The position numbers and the translations under genes are program-made. From Desulfobacterales bacterium (GTDB lineage Bacteria > Desulfobacterota > Desulfobacteria > Desulfobacterales > Desulfosalsimonadaceae), in assembly GCA_034520365.1 (NCBI GenBank), contig JAXHNP010000001.1, positions 1 through 51,076 on the forward strand: DNA of 51,076 nucleotides, given 5' to 3'. The notes below the pieces were generated by a model that worked only from the letters and a program-made list of their open reading frames with translations, was not told the DNA's origin and searched no databases. Positions 11,533-19,831 of the stretch are shown in pieces. Positions within the stretch are counted from its first letter, which is position 1. Each line of letters starts with the position of its first letter.

Positions 11533-12045
11533 ATGAAAAAACTGATATTTTTGCTGATCACAATATCCATGTTGTTTGTCGTACCCGCCGCCATGGCTTA
11601 CACGGAAGGGGATTTTGAATTGACGCTGGGTGGCAGCGGCTCCAGTGATGAAAGTCTGGATGGCACCGTGTTCAATATTGAAGCCGGACTGGGATATTTC
11701 ATGACGCAGAATTTTGAAGCGGTGTGGCGGCAAGGGGTTTCATATGCTGATATTCCCGGCGATGACAACTGGAATGCGTCCACCCGTTTAGCCTTTGATT
11801 ATAATTTCGATATGGGGAACTGGTTTCCCTACCTTGGCGCTAATATCGGCTATTTATATGGCGATACGGTCAAGGAACAATTTATCGCGGGGCCGGAAGG
11901 CGGCGTGAAATTTTTTGTCAATAACACAACGTTTATTACCGCCGGTATCGAATACCAGTTTCTCTTCGAAAACGCAAGCGACGCGGATGATAACTTCGAT
12001 GATGGACGGTTTGTCTATCTTTTGGGCATCGGCTTTAAGTTCTAA
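11533..12045 (+). CDS. Small outer-membrane beta-barrel protein
   Basis: 170 residues beginning with a clear Sec signal peptide (MKKLIFLLITISMLFVVPAAMA, likely cut after AMA near residue 22). The remainder alternates polar and aromatic residues in short strands (FNIEAGLGYFM, WFPYLGANIGYLYG, TFITAGIEYQFLF) and ends in phenylalanine (LLGIGFKF), the usual terminal signal for outer-membrane barrel insertion. It resembles OmpA-barrel/OmpW-like or porin-family proteins of about eight strands without a periplasmic domain. The start has a strong AAGGAG site. It lies 55 bases after the wax ester synthase gene and may share its transcript. A hairpin follows at once. The substrate, if any, is unknown. 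Confidence 0.8.
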   Translation: MKKLIFLLITISMLFVVPAAMAYTEGDFELTLGGSGSSDESLDGTVFNIEAGLGYFMTQNFEAVWRQGVSYADIPGDDNWNASTRLAFDYNFDMGNWFPYLGANIGYLYGDTVKEQFIAGPEGGVKFFVNNTTFITAGIEYQFLFENASDADDNFDDGRFVYLLGIGFKF

Positions 12046-12056
12046 TCGGCCATGAC

Positions 12057-12101
12057 CCTTGCTCCATCTGCCGGAAAAATATTTTTGGAGATGGAGCAAG
12101 G
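12057..12101 (+). terminator. Strong 13-bp stem-loop after the barrel gene
   Basis: A perfect 13-bp inverted repeat (CCTTGCTCCATCT at 12057-12069 with its complement at 12089-12101) begins 11 bases after the barrel stop codon. Only four T residues follow, a few bases away (AGATCCTTTT), so it is a weak intrinsic terminator or an mRNA-stabilising hairpin. Confidence 0.6.
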
Positions 12102-12108
12102 AGATCCT

Positions 12109-12264
12109 TTTAATTGCAAACTTTGTGGGGAGTGCGGCCTCATTCTTCCGATCGGCAAATGGGTGCTGGCCGATTCCTATAAAAACCAGTATGATGTGTC
12201 AATCCACCGACGAGGATGGAAATCTGGCATAATGATTGAGTCTATAGAAAGCAGGGATGGATGA
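12109..12264 (+). pseudogene. Relic of an EAL (cyclic-di-GMP phosphodiesterase) domain
   Basis: The frame between the hairpin and the CsbD gene encodes GECGLILPIGKWVLADSYKNQ. This closely matches the conserved AEE-GLI-PIG-WVL-EAC segment in the second half of EAL domains. Nothing before or after it matches the rest of the domain: the EAL, NEF and DDFG motifs are absent. No ribosome binding site suits an independent gene. It therefore looks like a decayed fragment of a cyclic-di-GMP phosphodiesterase gene, not a working protein. The match rests on about 20 residues recognised by eye. Confidence 0.5.
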
Positions 12265-12326
12265 ATCCCCCGGGAAAGAATCCTCGAAATAACAAAGAAT
12301 AACTGAAAACAAAAAGGACGAATACC

Positions 12327-12506
12327 ATGAAATCAAGCATCAAAGACAACGCAGAAGGCAAGATGCACCAGGTAAAAGGCAAAGTCAAACAGATCGCCGG
12401 CATCGTCGCCGAAAACAGCGATCTGGAAGCCGAAGGCAAAGAAGAACATCTGGAAGGAAAAATTCAGGAAAAGGTCGATCAGATCAAGAAAGTGATGGGC
12501 AAGTAG
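12327..12506 (+). CDS. CsbD-like stress-response protein
   Basis: A 59-residue, highly charged protein beginning MKSSIKDNAEGKMHQVKGKVKQ and ending KVDQIKKVMGK. It is a typical CsbD family member: the repeated E-G-K and K-x-K-G-K pattern, the absence of cysteine and the small size all fit. CsbD proteins are abundant under general stress in many bacteria, but their biochemical role is unknown. ATG at 12327 has AAGGA ten bases upstream. Two more small stress/envelope genes follow, suggesting a common stress regulon. Confidence 0.88.
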   Translation: MKSSIKDNAEGKMHQVKGKVKQIAGIVAENSDLEAEGKEEHLEGKIQEKVDQIKKVMGK

Positions 12507-12559
12507 AAGGATCTTTAAGTTCCACATGCTGATTTTTTCAGCATTCCTCCAGAAGAGAG

Positions 12560-12590
12560 CCGGCCGGGGCTTACAATACCGGCCATTCTT
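12560..12590 (+). terminator. GC-rich hairpin after csbD
   Basis: GGCCGG at 12562-12567 pairs perfectly with CCGGCC at 12579-12584, followed by ATTCTT. It lies 55 bases after the CsbD stop. A second small hairpin, ATGCTGA-N5-TCAGCAT (12526-12544), precedes it. Either could end the CsbD transcript; neither has a full T-tract. Confidence 0.4.
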
Positions 12591-12621
12591 AAAAATGAAT
12601 AAAGATAAAAGGAAAAATTAA

Positions 12622-12843
12622 ATGAGAACAACCATACTTTTGGCAATCATACTGATTGGTATTGGGATCGCAGCTTTCGGGTATCAGGGAATCAGCTACA
12701 CGACCAGAGAGAAGGTCGTTGATATCGGTCCGATTGAAATGACGGCGGACAAAACCCGAACGATCCCCTTGCCGCCGATCATCGGCGGAATCGCGCTGGC
12801 GGGCGGGATCGCTCTGCTGATCCGTGGAAAAAAAAGGGGATGA
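12622..12843 (+). CDS. DUF3185 family small membrane protein
   Basis: 73 residues with two hydrophobic segments (about 4-22, TILLAIILIGIGIAAFGYQGI, and about 50-68, PPIIGGIALAGGIALLI) and a short polar middle containing DIGPIEMTADKTRTIPLPP. This is the layout of DUF3185 proteins, found in stress and envelope neighbourhoods and of unknown function. The start ATG has AAAGGAAAAA upstream. It ends in a basic tail RGKKRG that faces the cytoplasm if both ends do. It sits between CsbD and a lipoprotein, all in the same orientation. Confidence 0.8.
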   Translation: MRTTILLAIILIGIGIAAFGYQGISYTTREKVVDIGPIEMTADKTRTIPLPPIIGGIALAGGIALLIRGKKRG

Positions 12844-12898
12844 AATCGAGACACTGAGGCCCAATATGCGAGATATCAACAATTCAAACAGAAAGATT

Positions 12899-13360
12899 AT
12901 GGAAATGAAACAAACCATCTTTGTCAAAAAATTACTCAGTATTTTTATTTTTATCGCATTGCTCACGCAAATATCGGCTTGCGGCTATCTTCTCCATCCC
13001 GATAGAAGGGGACAGACCGGCGGGCGCATTGACGTGGGGATCGTGGCCTTAGACGGAATCGGACTTCTGTTTTTCCTCGTTCCGGGCATTATCGCCTTTG
13101 CCGTGGATTTTTCCACCGGGTGTATTTACCTGCCGGGCGGCAGGTTTTCCGCCATTCCGGATAATGATGAAATCAGGGTAATTCAGGTCGATCCAGCCGA
13201 ACTCAATGAAGCAGCCATCAAAAAAATTATTATCAGGGAAACAGGCGTGTCCGCAGGGTTTGATCTGAACCGGGCGCAGGTTTACGCTTTAAATGGAAGC
13301 GGGGATGTCCCGGGCCGGTTTGCCGCGGTTAAAAAGCCCGGCTATCATCATATCCGATAG
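12899..13360 (+). CDS. Conserved lipoprotein (GYLL-P-RRGQ family)
   Basis: 153 residues from ATG at 12899 (a second ATG at 12905 is equally possible, and the frame is open back to a GTG at 12824). The N-terminus is a lipoprotein signal, KKLLSIFIFIALLTQISAC, with the lipobox ISAC. The mature protein starts CGYLLHPDRRGQTGGRIDVGIVALDGIGLLFFLVPGIIAFAVDF, a pattern I recognise from small proteobacterial lipoproteins, sometimes misnamed polyribonucleotide nucleotidyltransferase. It includes one membrane-spanning or membrane-seated segment, GIGLLFFLVPGIIAFAV. Function is unknown; the location is the cell envelope. It follows the DUF3185 gene closely and is probably co-transcribed with it. Confidence 0.75.
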   Translation: MEMKQTIFVKKLLSIFIFIALLTQISACGYLLHPDRRGQTGGRIDVGIVALDGIGLLFFLVPGIIAFAVDFSTGCIYLPGGRFSAIPDNDEIRVIQVDPAELNEAAIKKIIIRETGVSAGFDLNRAQVYALNGSGDVPGRFAAVKKPGYHHIR

Positions 13361-13372
13361 CGTCCGATAACA

Positions 13373-13739
13373 ATGAGGAACTACAAAGCTTCCTCCTTCT
13401 GCGATCTTGGCGACACCCCGGCGCCCGTATGGGGTCTGATAAAAATGAAACGATACGCGTCTATGAGTATTCAATTCTCACGGGGATGCCCGTTTAACTG
13501 CGAATTCTGCAATGTGACGGCGTTATTCGGTCACCGCCCGCGCATCAAAACGCCGCATCAGGTTATTGCGGAATTGGATCGTATTTATACTTCTGGATGG
13601 CGCGGCAGTATATTTCTTGTTGACGATAATTTTATCGGCAACAAGGGGCTATCTTAAAACCCATTTGCTGCCCGCCCTGGTCGAATGGCGCAAAAATAAA
13701 AAGGAATGTGTGTTCTTCACGGAAGCCTCTATCTATTAA
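13373..13739 (+). pseudogene. Broken B12-binding/radical SAM protein fragment
   Basis: The frame from 13373 encodes ASMSIQFSRGCPFNCEFCNV, with the radical SAM CxxxCxxC cluster, then DDNFIGNK. At the GGGG run near 13645-13648 the frame shifts by one: removing one G lets it continue as YLKTHLLPALVEWRKNKK and FFTEAS to a stop at 13739. The usual N-terminal cobalamin-binding domain and the C-terminal half of the family (several hundred residues) are missing. It is thus a short relic, frameshifted and truncated at both ends. The family match (B12-binding domain-containing radical SAM proteins) is strong because of the FSRGCPF-CEFC and VDDNFIGN motifs. Confidence 0.75.
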
Positions 13740-13817
13740 ACCTAAATTGTTGCCGTCTCGATGTTATGCTATTATATTGAATGTATTGGTTTTAATTGAT
13801 AAGCATGGAGCCGGCAA

Positions 13818-15299
13818 ATGCCAAAAAAATTTCTGGAAATTTTCAAAAGCATCCTGGGGTCGATCAGAGACCCCCTGGTGGTGCTTGATCCGGACCTGAA
13901 AGTGGTAACGGCCAATAACGCCTTTTACCACACCTTTGGTGCCAGCCCTGATGAAACAGAGGGCGTCCTGATATACGAACTGGGCAGCCGGCAATGGGAT
14001 ATTCCCAGGCTCAGGCAACTGCTTGAAGAGATTCTGCCCCAAAATACCAGTTTTCATGACTTTGAAGTCGAACATGACTTTGCGGCCATCGGCAGTAAAA
14101 TTATGCATCTCAATGCCAGGCGGATCCATGGCGAGGGCAACCAAACCCAAGTGATTCTGCTGGCAATCGAAGATGTGACCGAGCGTGAATATTACAAAAG
14201 GCACCTCGAAAAAATTGTTGAGCAAAGAACGGCCGACCTCAGCACGGCCACGCAGGCTGCGGAAAAAAACAGGCAGGCGGCCGAGGACGCGCTTTTTGAA
14301 GTCAGCAAGCTCAAAGACCAGCTCGAAGCCGAAAGAGCCTATCTCCAGGAAGAAATCAAGCTGGTATACAATCATGAAAACATCATCGGCAAAAGCGATG
14401 CCATCAATTATGTACTTTACAAAATTGAACAAATCGCCGGCACAGACACCAATGTCCTGATTCTCGGAGAAACCGGGACCGGCAAGGAACTGGCGGCCCG
14501 CGCGATTCACGGCATGAGCCTGCGCAAGGATCGGGCCCTGGTGAAAATGAACTGCGCCGCCCTCCCCACCAACCTGATTGAAAGTGAGCTCTTCGGCCAC
14601 GAAAAAGGCGCTTTCACCGGCGCGCATTCCAGCCGCCAGGGACGCTTTGAAGTCGCTGACGGCGCCACCCTGTTCCTGGATGAAATCGGCGAACTGCCGC
14701 TGGAATTGCAGCCCAAGCTGCTCCAGGTAATTGATAAAGGTGAGTTTGAACGCCTGGGCAGTTCAAAAACCAAAAAAGTCGATGTTCGCATCATTGCCGC
14801 CACCAATCGCAATCTGGAAGCGGAGGTCCAAAAAGGCGCGTTCCGTGAAGACCTCTGGTATCGGCTCAATATTTTCCCGATCACTATGCCGCCGCTGCGG
14901 GATCGCCTCGAAGACATCCCGCTGCTGACCGGTTTTTATGTTGAGCAGATCTCAAAAAGACTGGGCAAATCGATCAAGGTGATCCCGGCGGGTGTTATGG
15001 AGGCGCTTCAGCAATACCACTGGCCCGGCAATGTTCGCGAACTGGAAAATGTCCTTGAACGGGCGGTGATCAATTCCTCCGGTACCAAGCTGCGGCTGGT
15101 GGATGAATTGAAAAAGCCCTACAAAGATGCCGCAAAACCGGATCAAACCCTGGAAAATGTCGAGCGTGAATATATTAAACGGGTGCTGGAACAAGTCGGC
15201 TGGAAAGTGAGCGGCAAAAACAGTGCGGCTGAAATCCTGGGCCTGAATCGCAGCACCCTGCGCGCCCGAATGCGCAAATTCAATATCCGCAGACCCTGA
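13818..15299 (+). CDS. PAS-domain sigma54-dependent transcriptional activator
   Basis: 493 residues. An N-terminal PAS sensor domain (about 5-120, with [21 protein letters not shown]) leads through a coiled-coil (about 125-185, [15 protein letters not shown]) to a sigma54-interacting AAA+ domain. That domain has Walker A GETGTGKE (217-224), the sigma54 contact loop GAFTGA (264-269) and Walker B LFLDEI (285-290). A Fis-type helix-turn-helix closes the protein ([19 protein letters not shown]). It activates sigma54 promoters in response to a signal sensed by PAS, in the cytoplasm. There is no receiver domain and no neighbouring histidine kinase, so PAS probably senses a ligand directly. Targets are unknown; a weak sigma54-like site lies at 9721 before the wax ester synthase gene. 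Confidence 0.93.
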   Translation: MPKKFLEIFKSILGSIRDPLVVLDPDLKVVTANNAFYHTFGASPDETEGVLIYELGSRQWDIPRLRQLLEEILPQNTSFHDFEVEHDFAAIGSKIMHLNARRIHGEGNQTQVILLAIEDVTEREYYKRHLEKIVEQRTADLSTATQAAEKNRQAAEDALFEVSKLKDQLEAERAYLQEEIKLVYNHENIIGKSDAINYVLYKIEQIAGTDTNVLILGETGTGKELAARAIHGMSLRKDRALVKMNCAALPTNLIESELFGHEKGAFTGAHSSRQGRFEVADGATLFLDEIGELPLELQPKLLQVIDKGEFERLGSSKTKKVDVRIIAATNRNLEAEVQKGAFREDLWYRLNIFPITMPPLRDRLEDIPLLTGFYVEQISKRLGKSIKVIPAGVMEALQQYHWPGNVRELENVLERAVINSSGTKLRLVDELKKPYKDAAKPDQTLENVEREYIKRVLEQVGWKVSGKNSAAEILGLNRSTLRARMRKFNIRRP

Positions 15300-15432
15300 A
15301 ACTCTCATTTAAGATCCAACTCCGCTTTTCTTCCCCCTCGGCTCAAAAAAAAGCCGGCAAGGGGTCATAAAGGGATTGAATAGATGTGTTAAACCGGACG
15401 AATTATTTTTTCCGCACATTCAAAGAGTTACA

Positions 15433-15461
15433 TTGACAAATGGCTTTTTAGCCCCTATGAT
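15433..15461 (+). promoter_or_regulatory. Near-consensus sigma70 promoter
   Basis: TTGACA (15433-15438) and TATGAT (15456-15461) are separated by exactly 17 bases. This is a perfect -35 and a one-mismatch -10 at ideal spacing. Predicted start is about 15468. It lies in the gap between the sigma54 activator and the DEAD-box helicase, about 60 bases ahead of an intrinsic terminator. Confidence 0.7.
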
Positions 15462-15467
15462 TGTTTA

Positions 15468-15531
15468 TAACGTAACGTCCTGGACAATAAAAGAACACTT
15501 TAAGCTCCGGAACAATTCCGGGGCTTTTTTT
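15468..15531 (+). ncRNA. Candidate small RNA or attenuated leader upstream of the DEAD-box helicase
   Basis: Transcription from the promoter at 15433-15461 would meet a full intrinsic terminator at 15503-15531, giving an RNA of about 64 nt with no convincing reading frame. It is either a free small RNA or the attenuated leader of the helicase mRNA, whose start codon is about 80 bases further on. No known RNA family is recognised. Existence is inferred only from the promoter and terminator. Confidence 0.45.
15503..15531 (+). terminator. Intrinsic terminator
   Basis: AGCTCCGG (15503-15510), loop AACAATT, CCGGGGCT (15518-15525, one G-U pair), followed by a run of seven T. This is a textbook Rho-independent terminator on the plus strand. 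Confidence 0.8.
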
Positions 15532-15536
15532 ATGCC

Positions 15537-15585
15537 TAAATTGAGCGTTATAAATTTACATTAAAACTTTGTAACGCTCAATTTA
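15537..15585. repeat. 14-bp perfect inverted repeat containing the TAAATTGAGC motif
   Basis: TAAATTGAGCGTTA (15537-15550) is repeated in inverse orientation at 15572-15585 with a 21-base AT-rich loop, just before the helicase ribosome binding site. The core CCTAAATTGAG also appears singly at 29509, 40717 and, as CTTAAATTGAGC, at 49365. It could be an operator or a short dispersed repeat. Confidence 0.6.
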
Positions 15586-15612
15586 AGTTATACCATTTAA
15601 CAAAGAGGTTTT

Positions 15613-16851
15613 ATGAATTTTCAAACATTTAAGTTCCATCCTGCTGTCGCGGCGGGCGTAACCGCCGCCGGATTCACCGCGCCCACCCCCATCCAAAAAC
15701 AGGCAATGCCTCCGGTCATGGCCGGAAAAGACGTCATGGGCCTGGCCCAGACGGGTACCGGCAAAACCGCGGCTTTCGCGCTGCCGATTTTAAACCGCCT
15801 GATGGCGGGCAAACGCGGCACCACCCGGGCCCTGATCGTGGCGCCCACCCGGGAACTGGCCGAACAGATCCACGAAGCGATAACCCTGCTGGGACAAAAA
15901 ACCGGCCTGAAAAGCATCGCCATCTACGGGGGCGTGGCCATCGGCCCGCAGATCAAATCAGCCCGCCGGGCCGATATCATCGTGGCCTGTCCCGGCCGGC
16001 TGCTTGACCATATCGGCCGGAAAACGGTTGACCTTTCGGCCCTGGAAGTACTCGTCCTGGATGAGGCCGATCATATGTTCGACATGGGGTTTCTGCCCGA
16101 TATCCGCCGCATCCTGAAACAGATACCGGCAAAGCGTCAGACCCTTCTTTTTTCGGCCACCATGCCCGAAGAAATCCGGCACCTGGCAGGGGAGAGCCTG
16201 GTCGATCCGGTCACCGTAAAAGTCGGGATCACCGCCCCGGTCGAAACGGTTTCCCATGCGCTTTTTCCTGTAGCCCAGCACCAGAAGACGCCGCTTCTGC
16301 TTGAACTACTTCAGCAGACCCGGACCGATTCGGTCCTCGTCTTCACCCGTACCAAGCACCGGGCCAAGCGCCTCGGCGAGCAGCTCAGCCGGGCCGGCTA
16401 CCGGGCGGCATCGCTTCAGGGCAATCTTTCCCAGAACCGGCGGCAGGATGCCATTAACGGTTTCCGCGACGGGACCTACCAGATCATGGTGGCCACTGAC
16501 ATTGCCGCGCGGGGCATCGATATTGCCAACGTATCCCACGTGATCAATTACGACATCCCCAACACGGCGGATGCCTATATCCACCGAATCGGACGGACCG
16601 GCCGCGCTGCGCACACAGGCGAGGCCTACACCATGATCACCGATGAAGATACCCAGATGGTCCGGGCCATCGACCGGGTCATGGGCGCAAAGGTTGAACG
16701 CCAGACCCTGCCGGATTTCAATTACGAAGCCGCAGCCGCAAAAGCAAACCAGCCCCCGCGACCTGCCGGGCAGAAACCGTCAAACCGCCAACCTGCGGGC
16801 TCAAAACCGAAGCACAGCCGATCCGCGCCGGCGAAAAAACGCAGAGCTTAA
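15613..16851 (+). CDS. DEAD-box ATP-dependent RNA helicase (RhlE-like)
   Basis: 412 residues with the full DEAD-box motif series: Q motif GFTAPTPIQKQA (about 20-31), motif I AQTGTGKT (45-52), PTRELAEQ, DEAD at 150-153, SAT at 181-183, ARGIDI and HRIGRTGR in the second RecA lobe. The C-terminal ~45 residues are Pro/Lys/Arg-rich (RPAGQKPSNRQPAGSKPKHSRS), the disordered RNA-binding tail common in RhlE proteins. It unwinds structured RNA during ribosome assembly or mRNA decay, often induced by cold. GAGG precedes the ATG. The upstream leader, with its own promoter, terminator and inverted repeat, suggests regulated expression. Confidence 0.93.
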   Translation: MNFQTFKFHPAVAAGVTAAGFTAPTPIQKQAMPPVMAGKDVMGLAQTGTGKTAAFALPILNRLMAGKRGTTRALIVAPTRELAEQIHEAITLLGQKTGLKSIAIYGGVAIGPQIKSARRADIIVACPGRLLDHIGRKTVDLSALEVLVLDEADHMFDMGFLPDIRRILKQIPAKRQTLLFSATMPEEIRHLAGESLVDPVTVKVGITAPVETVSHALFPVAQHQKTPLLLELLQQTRTDSVLVFTRTKHRAKRLGEQLSRAGYRAASLQGNLSQNRRQDAINGFRDGTYQIMVATDIAARGIDIANVSHVINYDIPNTADAYIHRIGRTGRAAHTGEAYTMITDEDTQMVRAIDRVMGAKVERQTLPDFNYEAAAAKANQPPRPAGQKPSNRQPAGSKPKHSRSAPAKKRRA

Positions 16852-16985
16852 AGCAATGAAGGTCGGTTCTCAGGGAATTCAGGGAACAGGCCCTTCAAAT
16901 AGCCATTACTTGATGATTGACCTTTTCGATACCCTTGGCTAAAATCGGATAAACCCGGTTAACCCCACCAACCAACAGGAGGTCG

Positions 16986-19745
16986 ATGATGACAAATCCC
17001 TATGAAAACGGGAGTTCCGGCGGCGGCCCTACACAGCCGCCATTCCGTCTGGAAGACCTGGATTTTTTCCGGCTGACCCGGATGGTCAAATTCCTATGCC
17101 TGGGGTTGATTGTGCTGGCTGTCCTTGCGGGCTTAAACTGGGCCCGGGGGTTTTACACGGACTGGCTCTGGTTTTCCGGCCTGGGCCATGAGCAGGTGCT
17201 GTTTGTCCGCGTGACCACACAGATCTGGCTATACCTGCTCGGCCTCCTGGTGTTTGCTTGCCTGGTGGTGCCCAATTTTTATGCCGCCTGCCGGAACACG
17301 GCCCATTATCAATGGAAGCCGGGCAATGAGCTTTCCCAGGACAAATACGCGGCTGCCCGGCGCCTGATGGTATGGCTGGGAATTCTGGCCATCGTGATCC
17401 TGGCGATCTTTCTGGCGGGCTATCCGGCCGCCCGGTGGGAGTCATTTCTGCGCTTTTTCAACAGTGTCGCCTTTAATGAAATCGATCCGATTTTTAAAAG
17501 GGATCTGTCCTTCTATGTGTTCACCCTCCCGGTTTTAGGTTTCCTCAGAAACTGGCTTTTGGGCATGCTGGTGGTGGTTGTGCTGATTACCGGCGGGTTT
17601 TATTACCTCTCTGCCAGCCTGAAGGGGGAGCGCTTTTCCTTTGAAGGCCGGTTCAGAACACACATACTGATTCTGGGGGCCCTGTTCTTTGCTTTGATTG
17701 CTGCGGGGCACTGGCTCGGCCGTTATGATCTGCTTTTCTCAAAGACCGGCACGGTTTTCGGGGTAGGCTACACAGACCACAAAATTCTCCTGCCCGCCCT
17801 CACGGTGCTGACATTCGTCGCCCTGGCCACCGGGGCAATGCTCTTTCTGGCCGCCCTGCGCTCCGGGGGATACCGCTTAATCGCAATAGGTATCGGCATG
17901 TGGTTGATATTAAGCCTTCTGGGCACCACGGCGCTGCCCGGACTGGTCCAGCGCCTTCAGGTGGAACCCAGCGAACTGGCCAGGGAAAGGGAATATCTCG
18001 CCAAAAACATCGCCTATACCCGGAAGGCGTACGGGCTTGAGGACATGATTCGCAAAAACCATCCGGCGCGCGGTGAGGTCCGGGCGGAAACCATTGATGA
18101 AAATCAGGGCACCATCCAGAATCTCAGGTTCTGGGACGAAGGGCCGCTGCTTCAAAGCTATAATCAGATCCAGTTTTTCCGGCTGTATTACGATTTTTTA
18201 AGCGTTCAGACGGATCGCTATACAGTTGACGGCGATCTTCGCCAGGTCATGCTCTCAACCCGGGAACTCTCTTCAGAGAAGCTGCCGACAGAGGCCCAGC
18301 GCTGGGTCAACCGGCACCTTCAGTTCACCCACGGATACGGGGTGGCCATAAGCCCGGTGACCGAGGTGGCAGAAGGCGGACGCCCTGAATTTTTCCTCCG
18401 CGACCTGCCCCCCGCCGGCAAGATCGCGCTTGACCGGCCCGAAATTTACTACGGATTAAAAAGCCTGCCCTTTGCCATCGTCAACAGCGATATGAAGGAA
18501 TTTAACTACCCGGGTAAGGACGGACCGGTCTATACCCATTACAAGGGAAAAGGCGGGGTTGCGCTCAGCTCCTTTTTCAGGCGGCTGTTGTATGCCTGGC
18601 AGTTCAAGGATTTAAATATCCTGATTTCGGGTGAGATCCACGAGGACAGCCGCATCCAGTACCGGCGGACGGTGGCCGAGCGCTTCGCCGCGGTTTCCCC
18701 GTTTCTCGGGCGGGATGGCGAAGCCTATACCGTGGTGGCAGACGGCCGGCAGTTCTTTATCCAGGACGCCTACACCACATCCGCACGCTACCCCTATTCC
18801 ACGCCATGGCAGGAGCAATTCAACTACATCCGAAACAGCGTCAAGGCGGTTGTGGATATGTATAACGGCACCATGGACTACTACGTCTATGACGATTCAT
18901 GCCCCATTATCCGGACATACATGCAGATATTTCCGGATCTTTTCAAGCCGGCTGATGAAATGCCCGGATACCTCCGGGACCATGTCAGATACCCCATGGA
19001 CATGTTCAGCGTCCAGACCCGGATGCTTCTGCAGTACCACATGACCGACCCGGTGGTATTCTACAACAAGGAGGACCAGTGGTCCGTGCCCCAGCATGCG
19101 GCATCCGGAAGCACGGATACGCTTAGGCCCTATTACATCGTGGCCCGGCTTCCGGACGAGAAAAAAGAGGAGTTTCTCCTGATACAGCCCTTCACACCCG
19201 ACAAACGCCACAACCTGGTGGGGTGGATGGCTGCGAGAATGGACGGCGAGAACTACGGCGAAAAGATCCTGTACCGCTTTCCGTCCGGACGCCACGTGGA
19301 CGGACCGAGACAGGTCGAGGCCAGGATCGACAACGATGCCGTGATCTCCGAGCAGTTTACCCTCTGGGGCCAGGTGGGCTCAGAAGTCATGCGGGGGGAT
19401 ATTCTGGTGATACCGCTTGGCCAAAGCCTGCTGTATGCGGAACCCGTGTTTTTAAAGCCGGAAGCGCTCGAATTTCCGGAGCTGAGACGCATTATCCTCG
19501 CCGACAGCCGGCGCGTGGTGATGCACCCCATGCTGGAGGACTCGGTGGATGCGCTTGTCGGGAAAAAAGCCACGGTTGCCCTGGCGGTTGAAAGCGAGGC
19601 GGAACTCGCAGGAGATGAAACGGCGGCTGAACCGGCGGCGGAGACCGCCGTGCCTGAGGAGGGCCTGGAGGCTGTTCGCAAAGGACTGCAGGACGCCATT
19701 GACCAGTTGCAGGAAGTGGCGGACCAACTGCGTGATATGGAGTAG
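16986..19745 (+). CDS. UPF0182 family integral membrane protein
   Basis: 919 residues of the UPF0182 (COG1615) family. The N-terminal third has about seven membrane helices (first near 33-55, FLCLGLIVLAVLAGL), with the family signature TDWLWFSGLGHEQVLFVR. A large soluble region follows, including TRKAYGLEDM, RVFWDEGPLLQSYNQIQ-like text and YGLKSLPFAIVN. The tail is acidic (AELAGDETAAEPAAETAVPEE) and ends in a short amphipathic helix. Function is unknown. AGGAGG lies before two adjacent ATG codons (16986 and 16989), so the start is uncertain by one residue. It is followed by a repeat, not a gene. Confidence 0.93.
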   Translation: MMTNPYENGSSGGGPTQPPFRLEDLDFFRLTRMVKFLCLGLIVLAVLAGLNWARGFYTDWLWFSGLGHEQVLFVRVTTQIWLYLLGLLVFACLVVPNFYAACRNTAHYQWKPGNELSQDKYAAARRLMVWLGILAIVILAIFLAGYPAARWESFLRFFNSVAFNEIDPIFKRDLSFYVFTLPVLGFLRNWLLGMLVVVVLITGGFYYLSASLKGERFSFEGRFRTHILILGALFFALIAAGHWLGRYDLLFSKTGTVFGVGYTDHKILLPALTVLTFVALATGAMLFLAALRSGGYRLIAIGIGMWLILSLLGTTALPGLVQRLQVEPSELAREREYLAKNIAYTRKAYGLEDMIRKNHPARGEVRAETIDENQGTIQNLRFWDEGPLLQSYNQIQFFRLYYDFLSVQTDRYTVDGDLRQVMLSTRELSSEKLPTEAQRWVNRHLQFTHGYGVAISPVTEVAEGGRPEFFLRDLPPAGKIALDRPEIYYGLKSLPFAIVNSDMKEFNYPGKDGPVYTHYKGKGGVALSSFFRRLLYAWQFKDLNILISGEIHEDSRIQYRRTVAERFAAVSPFLGRDGEAYTVVADGRQFFIQDAYTTSARYPYSTPWQEQFNYIRNSVKAVVDMYNGTMDYYVYDDSCPIIRTYMQIFPDLFKPADEMPGYLRDHVRYPMDMFSVQTRMLLQYHMTDPVVFYNKEDQWSVPQHAASGSTDTLRPYYIVARLPDEKKEEFLLIQPFTPDKRHNLVGWMAARMDGENYGEKILYRFPSGRHVDGPRQVEARIDNDAVISEQFTLWGQVGSEVMRGDILVIPLGQSLLYAEPVFLKPEALEFPELRRIILADSRRVVMHPMLEDSVDALVGKKATVALAVESEAELAGDETAAEPAAETAVPEEGLEAVRKGLQDAIDQLQEVADQLRDME

Positions 19746-19758
19746 CATCGCCGGCGAC

Positions 19759-19818
19759 GGAAAAAGCTGCAAAGCGAAGCGGCGCTTCTGTTTCCCGGTC
19801 CGGGTTGATGCTGTGGTT
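19759..19818. repeat. 60-bp direct repeat, copy A
   Basis: Begins GGAAAAAGCTGCAAAGCGAA and ends TGCTGTGGTT. It matches copy B (21111-21170) at 54 of 60 positions in the same orientation without gaps. It lies just after the UPF0182 gene and marks the left edge of the HicAB/IVS-protein island. Confidence 0.85.
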
Positions 19819-19831
19819 GTGTGTGCTGCCA

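Noticed and set aside
12052-12108. Start of the 70-codon frame as a real small gene
   Set aside because: Its first codons lie in the terminator hairpin and there is no ribosome binding site; only the EAL-like portion is meaningful.
15376-15564. 62-codon plus-strand frame overlapping the promoter and terminator before the helicase
   Set aside because: It runs through the terminator hairpin, has no ribosome binding site and no family resemblance.
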